Of a stretch of 64,000 nt of DNA, positions 58,190 through 64,000 are shown in pieces. Source of the DNA: Tubulanus polymorphus. Taxonomy: Eukaryota > Nemertea > Palaeonemertea > Tubulaniformes > Tubulanidae. A program made the position numbers and the translations under genes. Below the pieces are notes generated by a model. The model did not search any database. It saw only the letters and a list, made by a program, of their open reading frames with translations, and was not told where the DNA came from. Each line of letters opens with the position of its first letter. Position 1 is the stretch's first letter. Location of the stretch: assembly GCF_964204645.1 (NCBI RefSeq), contig NC_134028.1:17289263-17353262 (forward strand). Direction: 5' to 3'.

Positions 58190-59225
58190 ATCATTAGAAA
58201 TAATAAAAAGATTAGGGCCTATACAATGATTTAATCTAATATGTGATTTATCTAAATAATTTTAATATCTTACAATGTTTTCTGGAATCGATCTATTTTT
58301 ATCATTATGAATAGAATCTTCAAATAATACTTTGAATTGTTTCTGTGTATCAAATGATGTATTTAAATTTCCAATTATTGGGGATCTTGTTTCAACTTGC
58401 GCACCTAAAATACATATCAAATAAGTTCTAATAGATTGATTTATTCTTTGTATACCTGATTTTGTAAAACCTTCATTATTTTCTAAAATGAAATAAACCC
58501 AACCATTATTGTTTTCTTGTTTTAAATTATCATAAAATTTCGGTAATTTATTGAAATTAATTGTTTCTAAATCCTTGGTTTCTATTTTACCATAACCTAA
58601 TTTATTACTATAGATATTATAAAAACTATTAGATGGTATGGGAAGTGCACAATATTCTGCAATCTTTTTAGGGCAAGGAAGTGATCTTATTGTTCCAATT
58701 TTTGTTCTAAAATCAGAATTATTTATATCTATATTAAATTCATTACAAATTTTGTAAAACTTTGATAAATTAATATTATTATCTAATTCTTTAAAATGCC
58801 TAGATCCTGGTAAAGCGCACTCTAATTCATTTAATATTATTCTGATTTGAAAGTATGGATGAAATCTAAATAAACTTTGAATTAATTTATATTTAGAATT
58901 ATTCAAATGATCATTCCAACTAATTCCACAACCTGTTGTTGCACAAATAAACAGCAAAATTTAATTGGTTCTGCCAATACTTCATATTAGATTTTAATAA
59001 CCATTGTTTTTCATCTTTCAATTTTTTAAAATTAATTAAATATGCATGAAATATATTTTCCATCTTTGCATTAAAATTATTAGTTTCAGTAACATAAATT
59101 TCTAAATTAGTTAATGAATCTAAAACTTCATTTCTATATTGAATATCTTTATTAAAATCTATTGCTGGAATATTATAATTAATTGATTTATTATATTGGA
59201 AAGCTTTTGGAAAACTATCTACCAT
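58190..59225 (-). pseudogene. ATTGCGISW-type conserved Polinton protein (P3)
   Basis: Residues 1-97 are open; one frameshift in a run at about 58,945 lies inside the signature (the ATTGCGISWNDH block is read in both frames), followed by 230 open codons. Landmarks: NQLNFAVY, RFHPYFQIRIILNELE, GTIRSLPCPKKIAEY, WVYFILENNEGFTKSGIQR and LGAQVETRSPI. A TAA at 58262 replaces a CAA present in P2, shortening the end by about 25 residues. I know this motif from other animal Polintons only as an uncharacterised conserved protein. Confidence 0.75.
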
Positions 59226-59241
59226 TTATTTAATTAAAAAA

Positions 59242-59676
59242 TTAATAATTTATTAATTCTTTTAATAATTTATCTTGTTCTTCAACTGTTATATGACCAT
59301 TCAAACTTATTATATAATCTAGTGTATTCTTCAATTTATTAATTTCTTTTATATTAGTTTTAATTTTTTCTTTATTACTTTTTATATTTAATTTTGAACT
59401 TATATCAGTTAAAACACTTGAACTTAATCCTAATACACCAATTGATATAGCTAAAGGTGTTAATGGACTGAATATTGCTAGAAATGTTATTACAGAACTA
59501 ATTGTAACCGAACCACTAATAATAAGATAATATATAATTTTACTTTTTAAATATTTTTTCTTTTTTATCTTTAAGTCACTTTCAAATTCTAATATTTGTT
59601 TTTCTACATATATTTTTAATTTATTTTTATTTATATCATGAGGAATAATATCAATACTATCAACTTTATCTTCCAT
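59242..59676 (-). CDS. Two-helix membrane protein (P3)
   Basis: 144 residues, intact. Basic helical N-terminus, then two membrane helices (IIYYLIISGSVTISSVITFL and TPLAISIGVLGLSSSVLTDI, residues about 46-92), then a C-terminal coiled region. The leader TAATTTTTTTTCTAAATAA is of the structural type. Confidence 0.7.
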   Translation of the reverse strand: MEDKVDSIDIIPHDINKNKLKIYVEKQILEFESDLKIKKKKYLKSKIIYYLIISGSVTISSVITFLAIFSPLTPLAISIGVLGLSSSVLTDISSKLNIKSNKEKIKTNIKEINKLKNTLDYIISLNGHITVEEQDKLLKELINY

Positions 59677-59695
59677 TTATTTAGAAAAAAAATTA

Positions 59696-60118
59696 CTAAT
59701 TAGTAAATGTATATGCTACAAATATAACAATAACTGTTCCACCTAAAATCCAAATTATTTCATATTTCTGTTGTTCTTTACTTGGGGTATAATAATCTGA
59801 TAATTGTGGTTTGTATAGATGTAATTTTTCTTTAATGGTTACTGCGTTATATAAACTCATTGCATCATCAACTGATTGAAAATCTCTATGTGAAATCTTC
59901 TGATCATATAATTCCTTGTTAATATAATCCATATAGTTTTGTCGTTTTTCTATGTATTCTTCTGCTGCCTTATCATATTTCTCTAATGCTAAATTATGTC
60001 TTCTTTGTTCTCCTAATGAACTATTTTTATCAATATGCTTAAATAAATAACCGCCACCAGTAAATGCTAAAGCGTTAACAATTGCCGATCCTATAATAGT
60101 TATAATTGCAGAAGCCAT
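59696..60118 (-). CDS. 140-residue membrane protein (P3)
   Basis: Intact. N-terminal Ala/Ile helix with GG (IITIIGSAIVNALAFTGGGY), a charged helical middle (residues 40-110) and a C-terminal helix (IIWILGGTVIVIFVAYTF). The arrangement recalls small virion membrane proteins (inference). Copies at 8696 and 36374 are broken. Confidence 0.7.
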   Translation of the reverse strand: MASAIITIIGSAIVNALAFTGGGYLFKHIDKNSSLGEQRRHNLALEKYDKAAEEYIEKRQNYMDYINKELYDQKISHRDFQSVDDAMSLYNAVTIKEKLHLYKPQLSDYYTPSKEQQKYEIIWILGGTVIVIFVAYTFTN

Positions 60119-60142
60119 TTATTTAGTAAAATAATTACGCAT

Positions 60143-60364
60143 TTATATGGGAGGAATATATTTTTGTTTTTCCAAATAATCAATAGTGAAATTAGATAAA
60201 GTAACTGCTAATGTTAATTTTAAAATATCATTTATATCAAATCTATCAACATTAACACTTCCCATTTTAAATACTTTTTTTAATACCATTGAATAACCAA
60301 CAGTTCCAACTGATAGTAATGCTCCATTATATAATCCAGTTATTATCCACTTATTATCACTCAT
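60143..60364 (-). CDS. 73-residue membrane protein (P3)
   Basis: Intact; nearly identical to 36803-37024. Two hydrophobic stretches flank an NVDRFDIND loop. Conservation in three copies of the window suggests constraint before decay. Confidence 0.7.
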   Translation of the reverse strand: MSDNKWIITGLYNGALLSVGTVGYSMVLKKVFKMGSVNVDRFDINDILKLTLAVTLSNFTIDYLEKQKYIPPI

Positions 60365-60369
60365 TTTTT

Positions 60370-60724
60370 AATCAAAAAAATTACTATCTTCAAAATATTT
60401 AGTTATCTTATTTATAATTATTTCAACATTTATTTCATTACTACTTTTATGATTATCATATATTTTGGTTAATATGTTTTTGATATCATCTATGATAAAA
60501 CCTTCATCTAATTCATAAAATCTTAAAGATTATCTAATTAAATTAGTAATCTTTTCTACATTTAAAGTTTCTTTATCTATTGTTGTTTCATACTCAAATG
60601 TTGTTTCATTAGAAAATGCAATATTTTTGATATGTGTAATTACATCATTAATGTTAAATTTCATTTCTTTCTCACGTTTAAAATCAAACCCAAAACATAT
60701 ACTCGGTCCAACAGTTATATTCAT
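60370..60724 (-). pseudogene. MNITVGPSICFGFDF-type protein (P3), truncated
   Basis: Residues 1-64 are open, then a stop at 60530. Coding-like sequence matching the P2 protein continues to about 60,370. Confidence 0.65.
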
Positions 60725-60740
60725 TTATATAGTGAAAAAA

Positions 60741-61496
60741 TTACTCTTTACATCTTATAACTAATTCATATATCACAGGAAAGTTATTCAAATCAATTAA
60801 ATAACCATTATGATTTCTTATTTCTAATTCAAAATTATTGAAATGTGGAATACTAGGTTCAAAATCACATTCAGCTAAATTATAATTTATTTGCGTTCCA
60901 AATTGTTTAACATTTTTTAATGGTAAAATATTTAATATACTAGAATTACAAATTGTATCTTTAGTTGCTTCAAATGTTTTTGTTGGGTCAATTAAATTGC
61001 AATAAATATAAAAGTGTGTAAAAGGTATTAAGTTTGATCTACCTTCTGCGTATGCTGTAACAATTTGGGTTAATTCCTAACAGTTTACCTAGAGGTTTTC
61101 TTACTGTAAATTTAAATTGTTCGTCATTAGCTAACCTAATCTTTATTTTATTAGAACTATCACTTTTTAAAATTCTAATACTAAATCCGGAATCACTTCC
61201 TAATTTAGCTCGAGCTTTTCTATTAATTTCTTGTGCTAATGTATCTAAATTATATAATCCTGGTTTTAAATATATAAAAAACCATTTATTCCTTTTTTGT
61301 AAAAGATTGAAAAAATTAAATGTTCTAGACTTTTATCCGATATATTGTAAAATGAGTTACATAAACTTATATTTACTAATTTTAAATCAACACAATTCTT
61401 AAATTCTCTATCTAATTGTATTAGTAAATTATGTGATTTATAATTTGTAAGTTTTCTAGAATCAACAAATATTCTGTATTCTTTTAATTCTACCAT
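60741..61496 (-). pseudogene. Putative penton / minor capsid protein (P3), broken
   Basis: N-terminal 76 codons are open (YRIFVDSRKL, CVDLKLVNISLCNSFYNIS). Frameshifts near 61,270 and 61,070 follow. Later blocks include INRKARAKLGSDSGFSIRIL, YCNLIDPTKTFEAT and an ending ELEIRNHNGYLIDLNN, YELVIRCKE. The strand-rich pattern, a length of about 250 residues and a position beside other structural genes fit the single-jelly-roll penton of Polintons. The assignment is by pattern and not proven. Confidence 0.5.
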
Positions 61497-61564
61497 TATT
61501 TATAACATAAAAAAATTACCGCTCATCACTAAAAATTAATTTTAATAAAATTTTTCCTTAATAA

Positions 61565-62913
61565 ATGGATGAGAAGATAGCATGTGAAATTTGTGGTGAA
61601 CTTCTAAGAAAAAGTAATATGGCTCGACATATGAAAATGTGAAAATATGAAAAAAACATGATGAAAATTATAAACCCCCTAAACTAAACTGTCCAAAATG
61701 TAATAAATTATTCTCAAGAAATTATGTTAAAAAACATTCAGAGAAGTGTAAAATTAATGGCGCAACGGCTAATGTTGATAGTAATGAAAGTAATAGTAAT
61801 TCTGTTGAAGTTGAACCTGAAATTATTTGAAAAAGACCTTTCTTATTCTATGACAAGGATAATATAAAAGATCATTTCTGCGAGCCTTGTCGAATAAAAT
61901 ATAACGCTGAAAATATAGTATAGAAGATTGGGAGAATCATCAATTTCGTAAAGTACATATAGATAAAATTTCTAATAAATTTGAAACTGAATTCAATGAA
62001 AGAAAAAATAGTTTATTAGAAAAAATAAAATATGAGAAAACGTTACCAGATAATAAAGAAACAGTTGAAAAGTTAGAAAAACAATATAATATATTAACAA
62101 GAAAAACATATTATTGTAAATATTGTAAATTGATTATTACAACAAGTAATTCAAATCGACATAATAGAACAACAAAACATAAAGAAAACGTAAGAAAATA
62201 CCAGGAGCTTAATGAAGATCTATTACCAATAAATTATAAACGAAAATGTCCACAATGTAGTTATGCGACCTTAAGACAAGAAGGTACTGTTATTTTGTGT
62301 TGATTGTGGATGGCAAAAGAATTTATGGGGTGAAGAAAAAACTAGAAATTTTCTCATAGATCCAAAATTAAATTATCTAGATGAAATTTTTAAAATATTT
62401 TCTATAGAAGATCATACACCAGAATATATGCAATGGCTTGAAAAATGAAAATAATAGAAAATAAAAATGGTGAAATAACTAAAAAAGATATTATAAAAAC
62501 AATTATTCCGTCAACATTTAACACAAAACAAAAGAAAATGTATTTATATTTATTATTTAACGATTATTATGAAAAACCTAAATTAACAGAAGAAGATATG
62601 GAAAATATAAAAAAAAATATTTAAACAAATATTAATGTATCATTTGGAAAATAGAATAACAGATTCAATAAATTATGAATTCTTTTTAAATAAGATTGTA
62701 AATTATTTAAACATAGATATTATAATTCCATTTGATGAATTAACAAACAAAAAGAAACAAAGAGAGCGAGATGAAATGTGGAATAATATAACACGTTATT
62801 TAAATGAGAAAAATGAAATGGAAGAACCTAAACAAATTATACAAGAACAATTAAATGAAAATGAAGAAGCCAATAGTGATTTCGAGTATGATGATATTGA
62901 TTTTCTGTTTTAA
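61565..62913 (+). pseudogene. Zinc-finger protein (P3), many breaks
   Basis: The only long plus-strand gene inside P3. C2H2-like pieces: CEICGELLRKSNMARHM, CPKCNKLFSRNYVKKHSEKC, FCEPCRIKYNAENI, YYCKYCKLIITTSNSNRHNRTTKH and CPQCSYATLR. After several frameshifts a 92-codon acidic tail is open (62635-62913). Its 3' end overlaps the PolB stop tail-to-tail. The leader ATTTTAATAAAATTTTTC is of the replication type. It occupies the place where P2 has the small OB-like gene. Confidence 0.65.
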
Positions 62914-63365
62914 TGGCCATAAGGTAATGTTTTTATACCATCATCTAAAATATGCCTTTTATCATCAAATTGATTCAAACTAGTTTTTTCAACTTCATTA
63001 ATGTACATCTCGTGATCTTCTGATCTTAAACAATTCATTTTGTGTTTCATTACAATTGAGTTATATAAACACTTTATATAATCTTGGAATTCTATATGTT
63101 TATCAACCACATGTTTTGTTATTCCTTTTAACTTTTTAGCTTCATAATCTTATGTTCTGTAACTATACATTCTACTTCTTATCCCAACAAATTCAATCAT
63201 TTCATCACCCCCTAATTCATCTTTAAACTTACCAGGAATCTTTTTATTATCATTGCTAAATAGTTCATGATCTTTGGGATAATTGCTAAAATCAAAATGA
63301 TGTTTTAATGTTTTTAAGTCTTTTGTTATGTCATTTGTCTTGATTTTTAGTATGTAGGCGTCCGT
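62910..63365 (-). pseudogene. Family-B DNA polymerase, C-terminal extein (P3)
   Basis: Starts TDAYILKIKTND immediately after the intein and continues with FDFSNYPKDHELFSND, IPGKFKDELGG and MIEFVGIRSRMYSYRT. One in-frame TAA follows at 63147-63149, then KMNCLRSEDHEMYINEVEK to the stop at 62910. Closely similar to the P2 PolB C-terminus. The motif C third residue is Ala (TDA) where P2 has Ser (TDS). Confidence 0.88.
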
Positions 63366-64000
63366 ATTTTTGGCTATTAATGGAAATCCACAGTTAAATG
63401 TACCATCTTCAGTTGATAAATCATAAACATAATCTGTTGGGTTATATATTTCAAATAAATCTTTAACTTCTTCAGTTAAATCTTTTTCTGTGTGGCTTAA
63501 ATTAAAGCAATTTGGTTTAGATTTAATCAATCCAATATTCATATTGAAGCCTAATGAATTACATAATATATTTAACCCTGAAGTAGCAACTTTTCCTTTC
63601 TGTGCAAAGGTTATCTTTTTATCCTTTGTAAATTTTTTAGCACCATCTGCTGCGTAGAATCCAATGAAGAACCATAATCTGGAACTATCTTTTCTTTAGT
63701 TGAAGTATTATTTTTAACTATTGCATGAATATAGAATTCATCATTATATTTTATAGCAAAATCTTTAGGATTGTTTACAAGTATTCTATAAACTGCTGTT
63801 GATTTCATATGATCCATGATTCTAAATGTTTTATGTGAATAAACTTCTTCACAGAATTTCTTAATTCTTTCTAATAATTTTAAGTCTTGATTGCATAAAT
63901 ACTTACAATATTTATTACCCCAAACATAATTATACACACCTGCTGAACCATCTCCCATGAAAAATCCTTTGATAAAATATTCTTTTTCTTCTAATGTTTC
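63366..64000 (-). CDS. Intein with LAGLIDADG homing endonuclease inside PolB (P3), partial
   Basis: The frame joined to the C-extein ends in YVYDLSTEDGTFNCG then LIAKN|T. This is the intein block F/G pattern: VYDL, terminal Asn, and a nucleophile Thr at +1. Upstream are two dodecapeptide (DOD) motifs: FIKGFFMGDGSA (about 63,945-63,980) and WFFIGFYAADGAK (63,636-63,674), about 100 residues apart as in DOD endonucleases. The site, between D and T of YxDTD, is a known intein site of family-B polymerases in archaea and large viruses. The penultimate residue is Lys rather than His. A frameshift before the second DOD motif shows decay. The N-terminal splicing block lies beyond the window. Confidence 0.85.

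Larger units (their letters stand above)
50717..64000 (-). mobile_element. P3: near-complete Polinton, continues beyond the window
   Basis: The left end starts AGTAATTGGGAAAGTAGGCT and AGAGGTCGAGCGGTCGAG, matching P1 and P2 ends. It carries PolB (3' part), integrase, packaging ATPase, major capsid, putative penton and several accessory genes, about 13.3 kb in view. Strong AT bias contrasts with flanking DNA. Mutations per gene are few, so it is younger than the scattered fragments, yet defective. Confidence 0.9.

Noticed and set aside
52446-63958. Alternative genetic code or programmed frameshifting to explain internal stops
   Set aside because: Stops of all three kinds and frameshifts occur at different places in each copy, and several genes are fully open. 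Decay explains it.

Overview
This window looks like nuclear DNA of an animal, probably an aquatic invertebrate. It has intron-bounded exon candidates with GT/AG sites, and remnants of hAT, pogo, Penelope-like, BEL/Pao and APE-type LINE elements. It also carries long (AT)n/(ACGT)n microsatellites and several large AT-rich DNA elements of the Maverick/Polinton (adintovirus-like) kind. No intact host gene is visible, and I cannot name the species.

Layout. 1-5.7 kb: hAT/ZMYM-type transposase fragment, a fold-back element, a minisatellite, a microsatellite ending in a solitary Polinton terminus, and a candidate host terminal exon. 5.7-10 kb: a nearly perfect 1.29-kb tandem duplication holding Polinton and Penelope-like fragments, then a broken Polinton structural-gene block. 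11.3-12.4 kb: remnant of a Polinton DNA polymerase N-terminus. 12.5-23.2 kb: a LINE split by a 9.26-kb Polinton-derived element (P1, 13097-22353) with 3.2-3.3-kb gene-bearing inverted repeats. 23.2-34.4 kb: LINE, MITE, Penelope-like and Polinton scraps plus a candidate signal-peptide exon. 34.4-42.4 kb: a truncated Polinton (P2) with PolB and structural genes. 42.4-50.7 kb: pogo-like and BEL/Pao remnants and a LINE 3' end. 50,717 to beyond 64,000: the most complete Polinton (P3).

P3 encodes, mostly on the minus strand, PolB, a putative penton, a run of small membrane proteins, a conserved protein with an ATTGCGISW motif, a coiled-coil membrane protein, a double-jelly-roll major capsid protein, a chromodomain retroviral-type integrase and an FtsK/HerA-like packaging ATPase. 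This is a virus-like set: PolB replicates the linear genome, the capsid proteins and ATPase package it, and the integrase inserts it. Most genes carry a few nonsense mutations or frameshifts, so these are decaying endogenous copies.

The strongest unusual signal is at the right edge. The P3 PolB gene is interrupted exactly inside its catalytic YxDTD motif by an intein with a two-motif (dodecapeptide) LAGLIDADG homing endonuclease. The P2 copy of the same gene has the uninterrupted motif. Other notable structures are the gene-bearing inverted repeats of P1, palindromic element ends, and two recurring start-proximal sequence motifs that largely separate replication-type from structural-type genes.
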